Origin: Bolinopsis microptera
Lineage: Eukaryota > Ctenophora > Tentaculata > Lobata > Bolinopsidae
Assembly: GCF_026151205.1 (NCBI RefSeq)
Contig: NC_087074.1
Coordinates: forward strand, 16,255,962 to 16,319,961
Direction: 5' to 3'
Length of the DNA: 64,000 nucleotides
A program made the position numbers and the translations under genes. Shown piece after piece: positions 33,996 to 47,800 of this stretch. Under the pieces are notes generated by a model. It was not told the origin of the DNA. It saw only the letters and a program-made list of their open reading frames with translations, and searched no databases. The first letter of the stretch is position 1. Each line of letters opens with the position of its first letter.

Positions 33996-35586
33996 TGATA
34001 TCTAGTATCGACCCTAATTTGGATGGACAAACTTTAATCACCATAATCATTAACTTTTTCATCGAATACAGAAGATGTGAGAAAGTGCGTGGCACCGGTA
34101 CCCATTACCAATACCATAAACTATACCATCCGTGGCATTTCCTAATTAAATGTTAAACTATCGTTTCAATTTTTAATAAATCGGTAACTCTTGTTCAGCC
34201 GTTTATTTGACGGTTTTTAATTTTATGCCCTTGAGCTGTCTAGAGTCATGACAGTGTCGAGTTGATTTTGAGGAGCAACTGCAAGTTCACTGAGATCGCA
34301 ATAAATGTTCTCAGTGTGTGTCGTATTTCTATTTCGGTCCGTAAACTGAAATAATGAAAAATTATAATTTTAATGGTTTACTGGTAATTACAACAACAAA
34401 GTTACCACTTAAATCCCTTAAAGTTACCACTTAAATTTACCTCCCAAAGTTACCACTTAAATGTTTTCACGAACAACAGATGAACAACTTCGCATACAAT
34501 TACATGTTATATGTACCCAGCGTTTGTGATTCGTGCTCAATCTTAAATTCGTTCAATTAAACTAGATCAGAGCTCTATATTATTATAAATGAGACACTTA
34601 AAGTATGAGATACTTAAAGTCAAAGCCCTGTAGAAAGAATTAGAATTAAGAATTGAAAATCACCAATATGTCCCCTTTGTGGAAAATAGTCAAATCACAA
34701 TTATACAAGTTTTCTTGGAACTAAATTTCACTGTTTTGGCAGAATTTCTGTCCAGTGACTAATTGTCAAATTAGACTTCGATGGCACAAGAGGTATTGAC
34801 AGTTAAAATTTCGGTAAGAAAAATGGAAGACAACCGAAATTTTAAAGTTTCTGGACACTTTGGGACACTCTCCAATTTCAACTATATACTTTCCTGGATC
34901 ACCTTAATTTCACTTTTTTCTTTATATTCGGATGTAGACTGTGGAGTGATCAAGCATCCAAAAACGCTCGTTTGTTGTGAGAAACGATCGGTGAGAATTT
35001 TGTACTTCTCGGAATTGACATTACCAAGACCGGCATCTATATAATACTCATTGATTTACAACAGATACGAACACTTGAGAAAGTCTGAAATTCAAATTAT
35101 TGCAGTAGTTGTCACTTACAATCGTAAACAAATACTTTACGTTAATCATCGGTAAGAACAATAAATTACAAAAAAGTAGTATTACATTTCAAGTCATGTT
35201 GCCAGAACAAGTCTTCATAATATGTATTAAAAATAGAACGTCATAGGTTGTGACGTAATATGTTGTGACGTCATAGGTTGCAATTTTAACAGAAAATAAC
35301 TGATATTCTTTTCATTTTCAAAGAGATCAAACAACAAATCTTTGTTTTATAAACATAAATATCTATGATCAATAATAAGAAGTAAATTACTACAGACATT
35401 GACAATGAAGTCAGCAAGCTGCATGGTATTATTCGCAACAACGTTCATAACATTAAGTTATCAGCGGAATTCATACGGATTGATATTTCGTCTAAAGTCG
35501 CAAATCTAAAGTACCACCATAATAATTTCATAAAGTCAAATTCGGGTAAGAAGGTACACAAGTTTGTTTGAAACGTTTCAATGATT
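33996..35586. other. Intergenic DNA downstream of the CUEDC1-like gene
   Basis: No gene supported. It contains three AAAGTTACCACTTAAAT-type repeats at about 34398-34460 and repeated TGACGT words near 35240-35280. The 87-codon frame at 34781-35044 has no recognisable domain. Confidence 0.45.
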
Positions 35587-35755
35587 GGGGTCGTTCACAT
35601 ATTACGTAATCAGCTGAGGGGGGGGGGGGGGGGTTCCGAATGATTATGCTAGTGTAATTTTGACACAATAGCTATGTGTAAAACTGATTACGGAGGGGGG
35701 GGGGGGGGGGGTAAAAATGTTCCAAAAAATGATTACGTAATATGTGAACGACTCC
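35587..35755. mobile_element. 169-bp MITE with two long G tracts
   Basis: The termini GGGGTCGTTCACATATTACG (from 35587) and their inverse (ending 35755) match over about 25 bp. The direct flank ATT on both sides may be a 3-bp target duplication. Two runs of about 18 G each lie inside, both on the + strand, so the element is G-rich on one strand. It encodes nothing. Confidence 0.78.
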
Positions 35756-35923
35756 ATTAACGAATTAAGTTGACCCCACCATGATACCCGCGAGTACCTG
35801 CCGATTGTTTAAACGTTGTCACGTCATGTCAAAACAAACTTGTGTCAACTTCTATATACCGTATCAGTACTCAAGTCTACAAGAAGTGTTTCAAATCAGC
35901 CTTCGAGCCTTCAGTCAACCCCA

Positions 35924-38900
35924 TCAAAACTTAATCAAATTATCCTCCTTAGGTCTGAGATTGGTATTTATATTGTCATACCGCTCAGACTCCTCGTCAG
36001 GGAAAGTCCTGATAGGAATGAGATAGCTGCTGGAAAGTGTGGCAGAGTGGATTTCACGATTACGAACATCACAGTCATACACGCTGCTGGTTTCCGACCC
36101 AAGGGTCATGTTACTAACTGTATCCTGGTGCATCTCGTCCGTTGACGCGTATATTGGAGTTGAGGGTCGGTCATTAAACTCATTACTGAGGGGCGAAACC
36201 AGGTCGTCTTCGTAGATATTATCTTTATCGTCTTCAAAGTTGAGAAGAGCTGGTTCGTGGGAAGCACCACCCTGGGAACGTGAGATGTTAGCTTTTCTGG
36301 ATTATTTAATCTATTGCATCAAACAAAATGTTTGCAATTTACCCACTATGAAGCTGCTATTTAGTGTAGTGTACCCCCCCCCCCCCCCTTAGTACTCACA
36401 GCAACTCTAGAATCAGTTAGGGTTCCACTGGTCGAGAAAAAGTCGTCCTGTGACATCTGTGGGATAGAAACAATGAGTATCCTTCATATAAAACCATCCG
36501 GCTAGCTAAGTGTCTACCTTTCTTATAAATAGATTGGCACTGCAGATATTGAAGTTTTTGAACAACTGAACTCTAACATTACAAACATGCACCGTGTAAT
36601 AACCTAACTGAAGCTAATGTAGAAGATATTACATAATGTTACTTACAGTAGATGATGATGAGGGACAGCCAGGAGGAGGAATTGGAGGAGGGGGAGGCCG
36701 CTCACCTCTGAACTGCCTCGCAACAGCATCCCTGGCTCTCTGAATAAGAATCTATCGTAGTGTTAACATCTCAACAGACATTTTGATACATTTGAGGCCG
36801 TGCTCCTAGAATTGAGAAATTCGAGTAATAAATATACCTTAGATACGCTAATTTTACCTGTCTGTTGTCTTCGAACTCTTGGAGAGTGTTCTGTCGGGGA
36901 ATGGTTTTCATTTCCTCTTCCGCTTCTTCCATATCAGAGAATATTAGACCGTCGTCGCCCTGCTCTGAAATTAATGTAACATTTAGTTTTGTGTGCACAA
37001 TTGTCTCTCAGCTACTAGCTATCGTATTTCCATAATGAGCAAACATTGATATTTTCACAGCAAATAATAACGCATCAATACGTCCATTTAACTCATTTGC
37101 AAAGCAGAATATAGCCCCACTATAAAATTTCAAATACAGAGCCTTTGTGATTTAAGATTAGTGTTACATCATTCATCTCACACAAACCGTAAATACTGGA
37201 TCAACACACAGTAGTTTGGTAACTCTCTACTTAGAGGCTTATGTTCCATGAGCTAATAACGTATGGCTACATTGTATACGTTCTTCATGTGCTAAGTTAG
37301 CTTTATGTCTTATGAAGTGTTACTCTTACACGGTTCTAAGTGATGCTTATGTCATTAGGAGTGAAAACAATTGTTACGGTAAATTACAAACTATGTCTAT
37401 GAAATAAAGGAATTTTTGGTGCTGTAAGCCAATTTGATTTAGTTGTATTTTCCAAAAGTTGAAAATGTGGTATAACACATGTGTATGATATCCGATCCTA
37501 AGTTATCAATCAAAATCGTTTGTATGGCGTCATTATGGACCTCCAAGATGACATAAGGGCCCATCTAATATAAAAGAGTTCTCCCTCAGATTACGCATTA
37601 AATTAGTACTTAGCTGGTAGATTAGCTTAGATCATAATCATGCCATTGCATATCAAATCCTAGTTTTTCGCGCGCGCGCAATTGCGCGTTTTTTCGCGCT
37701 ATAAGATTCACAGAATATTTTTTCGCGCCCAGCGCTCCAGTTGATATTTATAATTAGGTTCTGTGAAAATATTGTTGGGGTACACTCTAAATAGGAGAGC
37801 ACGCGTCAATTATGGGCAAAACACTCTTAGAAATCTAAAAATAAATCGGGCATTAGTATTACCAAAACATTTGAGTAGCTTAGGATAAATCTAAAACAAG
37901 TTCCAACCTTCAAACAAAGGAGCTCCCTCCTCGTCATCGTCCTCATTTAGTAATGGTTGTCTTTGTTTACTTGATCTGCAAGATGACACAAGATAATCAT
38001 ACTCAACCATTTACAAATTACAATACGTCTGTGTAATACCGGATATAGGAAGATATGAACACAAATTTATTTACAGAAAATTTTGTCTGTAGATGGTGAT
38101 CTAATCCATATTTCCGGTTAGAAAAGAATAGCTAAATTACTGTACGGAAAGTGAGCACTCAGAAGAACCGCTGAACCAACTTAAGAATAAAACTAGAGAG
38201 GATACTTACTACTGGAAACTAACCAGTTTCGGGTTTGAGAAACGTGAATCTACAAAAATTATTGCATGTTCAAATTTGGAGCACAATTTTTCGTCAATTA
38301 AAAAATATATAATTTAGACACTTCAGATCTCTGTTTTAAGAAGTAACAATGTGAAAGTTGTGTCAGAGCATTAATTTCTTCAGTGGTCTCATATGTGTCA
38401 GCAAGTGTACACTGTACTGTGGGCTATCAGGACACGAGAGTGAACTGTTTAATCCAGCTGATATTTTAGCTGCCGATCTGAACAGTTCTCTCGTATATAG
38501 CATATTAGCATATTAGCAGTGGCCGGGGTTGCAGGACAGCGGACCCTGGTAAATAAGCGGTAGCTGGTAGCTCTTTTGGGTGTTAGGGTGGGATAATAGC
38601 TGGTGGCATATATAAAGAGTATAATATAATATAGTGGTCAGCCGTCAGTGTGCTCACTATACAGTATACATTATACAGTATACACTATACAGTATACATT
38701 ATACAGTATACATTATCAAATAACGGAGTAGTTCGCTGTTTATTAGTCTCATGATTGAAATACTGATATCTGGATATTATCCGGTTGGAAGAGACAAGGA
38801 CAAGTGAAACAAGGAAGTAAGGAGTAAGGGCAAATTTTCTATACTAGTATAGAAGCATTTATTATATACTAACATTTATAACAATTTTAGCCTGAAGATG

Positions 38901-41900
38901 GCGTTGACGCCGAAAATTTGCCCTTACTCCTAACTTCCTTGTTTCACTTGTCCTTGTCTCTTCCAACCGGATAATATCCAGATATCAGTATACATTATCA
39001 GTATACATTATCAGTATACATTATCAGGATATTAGACTATATATAAGTACAAACTAAATGTTGTGTGCTTGTCACAGATTGACTCATTAGTTTTTTTGGT
39101 TAATATTATTCGGCTACAAGACACAAGTACAATGATTTGTTACGATTATAAAAACTGGTCTTTGTTTTTGTGGAAGAAAAGCAAAAGGAAGGCTTGCAAA
39201 ACATTCCGCAGTCGAGTTTTTGTAATTTAATATACAAAGTGGCCCATAATTAACTTTATGAGACTTAAATGTCTAATTGGAACTAAATAACATCTTCAAC
39301 CTGAAGCAAAAGGAAGGCTTACAAAGCATTCTGCAAGGCAAGTTTTTGTAATTTAATATAAAGAGTGCCCCAGAATTAACTGTATAGTGTACAGTGTACA
39401 GTGTTCAGTGTACAGTGTACAGTGTACAGTGTACAGTGTACAGTGTACAGTGTACACATGACACTTATAATGTAAAGTTGAATAATTAAATATTCTTACA
39501 GCTTCATGTTGTGAGAACAGTTAATTCTGGAGTACCCTGATAAGATAAGCTAAGATAAGAGTTGGTTTCCGAATTCCATTAAAAATGCCGCAAATTCCCC
39601 AGAACTAGCCAGAAAACACAGCATCCCTTACCTGTCAGGTACCGTGTCAGGTTTATTTGAGTCTGTCTTGAACGGACTCCTATAATATGTAATCACATGA
39701 TGCAAACTTTCGTCAGTGGCAGGACTATAAACCTCCTTATAAACCACTCTTTACTTTTAACAATCATGATACACTAAGAAATCTTAACTAGATTAACACT
39801 AAATTTCCTGGAACTGACTCGGTCCGGAGTTTAATGTTTTCCTGTATTTAAATATTTAAATGAAAATGTAACTACATGTACTATTAAACTATTTAAATCT
39901 TAAGATTTAAACTAAATAATACGTACCCAGATGAAGTAGATCGTCTCCAGTCAAGTTTGTGCGCTATCTTCAGTAGTTTGGAGCGAGTCGCGCGACCTGT
40001 CTCTGATAAGCGCTGGGCTATTGAACCGTCCTCACTTCTCCGTGAACTACTGCTCGCAGCAACTGCTTCTGAAATAGCAGCTCTGTTAATGATAGTTTTA
40101 AATAACGTTGGTACTTTATGTCATTACTTATTCAGTATCTAGTGATATATCAATATCTACATACAACAATTTTAGATCATCGTATCAATTTGTATGAAAT
40201 AATATTGATCATCTTAGATATTCATATCTCTGCTAAATGCAAATCATGAAAGAATCAAAATTCAAAATGTTAAGTTTTATAAATAATAGCTGTTCTCAGT
40301 CTGGAGTATAAATAACAATTTCAGTCTCAATGTTCAATTTTACATTCACACTACATTTACATTGAACAGATCTGTAGCTATTAAACTTATTGTTGAATGT
40401 TGCTCTTCTTAGAATCTATCACAAGAAGAAGGTAGGAGTACTGGTAGGTATTATCTCTTATCTATAGTATAGCTAGTGAGTAGTGTGGACCAAATTTAAA
40501 GCATTGAGCAGGAAATGTCTAAATTATGTAAATTCTTGACCAGGCTACTGCTACACTATCTAAAGTGTAGCAACTAGTGTATATACATTGTACACTACAT
40601 ACTACTAGTGTATATACATTGTACACTATTATATACACTAGATACTGTAGATACTGTAGAATGTAGATACAATAAAAGCTATTTAGGAGAGCTAGTAGGG
40701 ATTTGAGTTAGAGGAATTCTATTTTGCAACAAATTGTTCGATCATCAATGTCCGAGTGTTGCATATTATTATGTAAAGAAGCATAATATATATCACTAGC
40801 AACAAGAGCTCGTATACCTTAACTTTATACTTTATTTCCCATCAAAATAACAGGAAACGATTATTCCTATTAGTATTACATGTGGACTGTACACTAGTAT
40901 AACGTATGCGCTATTATTGTACAACAGTGGAATTAGCGTTCTTAGTCAACAATCCCGTCTTGCCATGACAATTTAGGTTAGTAATAGTGAACATTCTTAA
41001 AGCGGACGCCGATTTTTTCAATAAACTTGAGAAGGCCGGACGGCTAATCATAAGTTACATAAGTTATAACTTTAATAACTAGGATAAAGATTCGCAAAAT
41101 ATAATAAATATAAAGAAAAGCACGTCGTTAAATTACCTTCTCTGTCGATAGTAGCATATCCGTTAACGTGTAGAGTGACAAAGTCTTGTAGCTTACATAT
41201 CACATATGACTGATGCATGCAGCATCAACTTCGTATACTTAGTATAAAGGAATAAATAGATTGCTATAAAAGATATAATTGTAGAATTAAACAGTAGTAA
41301 ACATAAAGTAAAGATATAATGAGGTTGTAGAATTAAAGAGTAGTAAACATGGCGTCAACAAGAGTATGTGAAATCTTGCAAATAATACCGTCAACTCAGG
41401 AGCAATTCAACTCAGGAGCATGGAGCAATTAAACAACAGCTAGATCGTACACTCGAAATCAGCGGTGGCTACTATTGAGCAAAATGCTCTGTAATACACT
41501 GTGTAGTACCGACAATTGCAAGTAACTGCATGAGGTTACACAGAATTTGAGACGCAATAACATTATTGAAAAATACTACTGATAAGCACTGTAGGATAAA
41601 CACAACTAGACAGTAGACACATAAGTGCACTTTAAACATCTGACACAAGGAAACAAACTACTCCGGGTAGACAAGTCAATAGTAAAGTAATAGCCTTACC
41701 TATATCAGTATATATAATCCTATATCATATACACTCTCAATGACTGGTTACTTAGCAACGCGGACGTACGTAATATAATATAGTGTATTATAACATAAGA
41801 GAGCACCCCTAATGATACGACACAAGATTATTATATATCAAGCATATTTAAGCAGTTTTTAAACTAAGTTGCTAGGATGACAATTATAAGGTGCCTGTTT

Positions 41901-44841
41901 TAAGTGATCTAGAATTTAGAGTACCAGGAAATTGCCACGGTTATTTTCCTGACTGTTTAATTTTCTAGAACGGGGTTTAAATCTATTGGCGGTTAAAAAT
42001 CCGGCCTAAATTAAAAAAACGATTCAGCTTACACCACCACAAGGAGCAGACGTACAAAAAACAATTCTGCTTATAAATTCAAAAGGAGCAGTATAAACCT
42101 AATTAAATTGATGAACAGAATAAACTGAATGTGCAGTACAGTACAGTACAGTAATCAATGTGCAGGGCCGATCAAGCAATTATACTTACTGTGCAGGGCC
42201 GATCAAGCAATTATACTTACTGTGCAGGGCCGATCAAGCAATTTTACTTACTGTGCAGGGCCGATCAAGCAATTATTTCAGTCAAAATGGGCGCTCACCA
42301 TAAGTTTGTCAACTATGAAAGGGACAGACTTATTAACCGAAATAGTGAACAATTAACGAAATGGTAACAGTTTATGCATGTAATGGAGACACCCCAGACT
42401 ATGAGTCGCCACGAGTTTCTGTAACCATGGTAACATATCACGTGTTCAATGGGAGCCAATCATATAACGCGCTGCTTAGGGCTGTAGCTGTGGGTAAGTA
42501 AGCTGATGTTCCTTGCCGTGAGAATTATTAAAACATAGTGTTGAATAATGTGAGATCATCTTAGCGCAATTGTCGAAGCCACATTCCAGATATCCTATCC
42601 AACAACATCAAATTATGCGATGCGGTTAATGGTTATGCAGTGAAAGGAGATTACAAGGGCTACAAAATGCAAATTAAAGCCTCAATGATGTGTATTTTCA
42701 GCGGGCTGGAATCTGACAGGGCCTTTTGCAAGTCGGCTGGAAACTGACAGGGCCTTTTGCAAGTCGGCTGGAAACTGACAGGGCCTTTTGCAAGTCGGCT
42801 GGAATCTGACAGGGCCTTTTGCAAGTCGGCTCCCCTCGCCCGATGTGAAAAAAGAGCTCCCTGGCCTTGGCGGATACGTAATGTAACATATTATACAAAC
42901 TCAAAGTAAAACTAGAGATGCAATGGTTTAACTGGACTACGAATGTAGGAAGATATAATTATCTGTAGGAAGCTATTGTATAAAGTTTGACAGATCATTG
43001 TTTGATTTGTTAGACAAAAATTACACCATTACATATATATATACCTTATATAATAATACCTTAAGAAAGACAAATTTAGTCTCCCATAAATTTAGTCAAA
43101 CTTTTGACTAAAATTGTTGTAAACCAAATTTTATGAGACTAAATTTCAGTAGAGCATATTATATGACATAAATGTTATTGAGCTTACATTATTTATAATT
43201 AATACAATGACATCACTGTTCCTAATGATGAACCACTTTGTTGGGAGGAAAGACTGTTGTGAAACTACGAAGCACAAAACTGTACCAAAGTCCTATTGCA
43301 CTTAAAGGGTTAGAGCTCCTCTTGGACATAACATTTTTAATCGATCCATCCCAACATGTTCTGTTGAAACGGCTGAAGGATCATATCGACATAAACTACG
43401 TCGTACCGACAAAAATGATAAAGTCGAAAAAGGGTGAAAAAGAAACCGAACAGCGTACTGAAGAACTTAGTGATACAGAGTCACAGACTATGGATCTGAT
43501 GTTATTAAAATTCCTGAGTAATGCATTGCACCTTACTCTGTAATGCTCATACGGGTGCTCATCGCCGAATTGATAGATAGAATTTTATTTTACAAATTAT
43601 TTGTTTTATTTCTTTATTGCAACAAATCATTTAATCAACATACATAACGTTAAACTATAAATTCTAACTTTATTTGCGAAATCGAAATAAAAACTAGATA
43701 AATAATGGAAAAAATCAAATAAATAATGGAAAATGGTCTCGAAAAGTCGAAAAATGTGACTAAAACTGTTGTAGACTAAAATTTTACGAAATTTGTGACC
43801 AAAATTATGGTAACCAAATTTATTGTGAACCAAATTTATTGTGAACCAAATTTATTGGCCCTAAGGTAGTTCAATCCTCTCATCATCACACCGGGACTAC
43901 AGTAAGACCAATATTGGGCTTGGACTTTGGAGTTCACTAAGGTCAGACACACATGAACCATGTTGGATAATGTTAAGCTAACAAAACTTTAGAAAACCTA
44001 TCTTCTGCAATTTTGTGTACGTCGGTTTATTTTTAGGAAACGTATTAAATAAATTCGAATCGCATCATTAAGTTACAACTTATTTTCATACTGCGACTTC
44101 TAGACTAGCTGCAGAGTTAGATAATATAAACTGCACTACAAACCCTGAAATGATCTCACACCACTGCAACTTCTAGACTAGTTGCAGAGTTAGATAATAT
44201 AAACTGCACTACAAACTCTGAAATGATCTCACACCACTGCAACTTCTAGACTAGCTGCAGAGTTAGATAATATAAACTGCACTACAAACTCTGAAATGAT
44301 CTCACACCTATCCTGCAACTTCTAGACATGCAAGGAATGTTAACTAACCGGGGGGTTAACTGCAATCATTTAGCGGATCTGATAGTGGCAGTGTAATACA
44401 TGTCTTACACTATACAACTTTATATTTTATATAAATCAAGCCTATATCTTACATGGTACATGTTATATCACGATGTACACAATATATAATATCAAGATAT
44501 CGATGTCAAATGTTTCCTCTGACCCTGCTCTATAATCTGTATAAGATAAGAATATATTGTGCTCGGTAAATAGAAAAATAGAAGCCAGGAATAAAATGAG
44601 ACGGACAGGTAAGGCCACTAGGGCTCATCGCCAATTTTGCAGTATACTATTCAGGATTTCTTAGATAGGAGGCGAAGTGCGAACAAATCAGAGAGATTTT
44701 CGCCGGTAAAAAGCATTCGAAGCTTATATTATATTATATATATATAATATATATTTATTGATATATGACGTCCACCAGACGTGCAACAGAAAATGCCACT
44801 CCTGCTGAGCTTCGAATGCTTTTTACCTGTCCGTCTCATTT

Positions 44842-44872
<31 letters not shown>

Positions 44873-47800
44873 TACACCCCCCGCGCGTGAGGGCACGTTT
44901 TTGCTAGTAATTTGCGACATTACTTTATGGATATCGAATCTCGCGACTTCAACGAACTGCCGGGGACAAGTTTTCAATAATTCATAAACTTTTCAGTTCC
45001 TATCGTTTTAAGCATCGTTAGGGCTTTCCCAGAAACTAACTCTCATCATCCTAGGATAATCATGTGTCGCACAGCACTTGTTTCAGTAGAGAGTGTACTC
45101 GCCTTTACGAAAGAATGACGTGTACGTTTCGGTCACCTGCGGAAAAAGGAAGTGAGATATCGAAAATCTGAGATAAACCCGATCGATAAAATCCTTTCAG
45201 GTAGGTGCTAGTCAAGGTTTCATCTCTTTAGACATTAAGATGGCTTCAAACACCTCACAAAAAGTTTTCAAAAGTAAAATTTACTCGCGACTTACAAAAA
45301 ACCACCATAAACGTGCCCTCATAGATTTTTGAGGGCAAGTTTTTGAGCGCGCCGCTGAGCAACACTCAACAGCAAAAGCTGGTATAGTTACAATCTCGCA
45401 ACTATGAACAGACAAGGAAAATATTGTATGCCAAAGGAATTTAATGTATTTTAACAACTTGTTCTAATAATGCTAATAACTAATCGATGAACCTCATAAA
45501 TGGTCGGCCCGGTGTGAGTGTATAGTATGGATTGTGCTCTGAAATGGGGCGCTGTTATTGGTTAATACAGCGGCCAATCAGGATCGAGCTGGTTTGACTT
45601 TGTGGCTGCAGTCCAAATTTAGGATCATATCTGATTAGGTGCCTATATATAATTAGTGATTATGCACTTTAAAGTAAGATTAACTCGGTATTCACAATCC
45701 ACATGATTAAATCGCTACATTTTGCAAATCAGCTGATATTTGTAACTTTAAAAAATAGTTGTAACTTATATATTTATACAGGTCCCCGGTTTAACAAGCA
45801 TTCAGGATAGAAGAACCAGCAGCGGTTAATGACACTAAAACAGAGGTGGAGAACAGTAAGAACAGCAGAAAGAGTGGAGTGAGATAAATATCTTCTCTTT
45901 TTCTGCACTGGTTTCTGATACTCAACAGTTATTCAAGAAATTCTGGCCCGGGTTATGTTTTAAAATTAGATATAGCCAGGCCCATGTCAGTTTTGTTTAT
46001 GTTCTATTTATCATGAAAAATGATTGTGCTCGGAGTGATCTGGGCAAAAAATTAATGCGAACTTCACGGGGAATCGAACGTGCGACCACTGCGCGAGGAG
46101 TTCGATGCTCTAGCCGTCACGCCAGTCTGGATATACACTGATCAAAATTGTGATGTCTATATAGTGCTTATTTGGCAAAAATTAGTACCGTATACAATCC
46201 TCAATTTTGAGTTTGTTATGATTGTAATTGGGAAGTGGGAACATTAAACAACTCTTCTGCATTTAATTGGAACTGTCTGTACAGTGTACACGATAAAATA
46301 CATTGGGTAATTACGAAGATTGTGTACAGTGCATTCGGGGGCTTTGCTTTTGACTGATTTATTTTCCGGACAGTTCTTGGAAGTTCAATTAAAACCAGTG
46401 CAGTAGAAGAGTAAACTTGCATGAGAGTTAAAATGGTACTATTATAATTTGTGTTGTCAGGTAAGATTTCAGTTTTCACTTTGATACATTGGTATGTGAT
46501 TTATATGCTGATTACAGATTACTGATAAACATTGTTACATGTACAATTCAGAAAAATGTGTACATCAAATGAGAGTCTAACTGTCTTTTCATTTCACCTC
46601 TTAACTGACAAGTGACATGTCAGAAACATGAGTCGTCTTATAATGATACAAACACTATATAGTATATAATAATATGATTTTCACGTTAAGTAGTCAGCTT
46701 GACCTTGATTGGTTGCAGACAATTGTTAATGTGGATTGTGAATACCGAGTTAATCTTACTTTAAAGTGCATAATCACTAATTAGGTACCTTATCAGATAT
46801 GATCCTAAATTTGGACTGCAGCCACAAACCAGCTCGATCCTGATTGGCCGCTGTATTAACCAATAACAGCGCCCCATTTCAGAGCACAATCCATACTATA
46901 CACTCACACCGGGCCGACCATTTATGAGGTTCATCGATTAGTTATTAGCATTATTAGAACAAGTTGTTAAAATACATTAAATTCCTTTGACAGATATTAA
47001 TACAATATTTTCCTTGTCTGTTCATAGTTGCGAGATTGTAACTATACCAGCTTTTGCTGTTGAGTGTTGCTCAGCGGCGCGCTCAAAAACTTGCCCTCAA
47101 AAATCTATGAGGGCACGTTTATGGTGGTTTTTTGTAAGTCGCGAGTAAATTTTACTTTTGAAAACTTTTTGTGAGGTGTTTGAAGCCATCTTAATGTCTA
47201 AAGAGATGAAACCTTGACTAGCACCTACCTGAAAGGATTTTATCGATCGGGTTTATCTCAGATTTTCGATATCTCACTTCCTTTTTCCGCAGGTGACCAA
47301 AACGTACACGTCATTCTTTCGTAAAGGCGAGTACACTCTCTACTGAAACAAGTGCTGTGCGACACATGATTATCCTAGGATGACGAGAGTTAGTTTCTGG
47401 GAAAGCCCTAACGATGCTTAAAACGATAGGAACTGAAAAGTTTATGAATTATTGAAAACTTGTCCCCGGCACTTCGTTGAAGTCGCGAGATTCGATATCC
47501 ATAAAGTAATGTCGCAAATTACTAGCAAAAACGTGCCCTCACGCGCGGGGGGTGATATATATGATGTTTCTTTTGGAGAAATCCAGTTTCAAGAATGCTC
47601 TACCCGGGAGGGGAGCATTGTACAATGAAAACAACGATTCTACAAACTCAAAGTTTCATGCAAATGCAATCATCAGTGTCAGAATAACTTACTAAATTAC
47701 TAAATCCATATTTTCCTTACAAGCTCCTTCATAAAATTAACTTAACTAAACTAAATCAAAAACAAAATCAAACGAAACGAAACGAAAATGAAATACAAGA

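Noticed and set aside
38221-38260. 40-bp exon-like segment of the CUEDC1-like gene with acceptor and GTAAGT donor
   Set aside because: Its inclusion puts an in-frame TAG after about ten codons. Skipping it joins exon 6 to exon 7 in perfect phase. It could be a poison exon, but there is no evidence beyond the splice-like ends.
46060-46130. Functional tRNA gene
   Set aside because: A and B boxes are present, but no proper acceptor or anticodon stem could be drawn, and it sits within a transposon.
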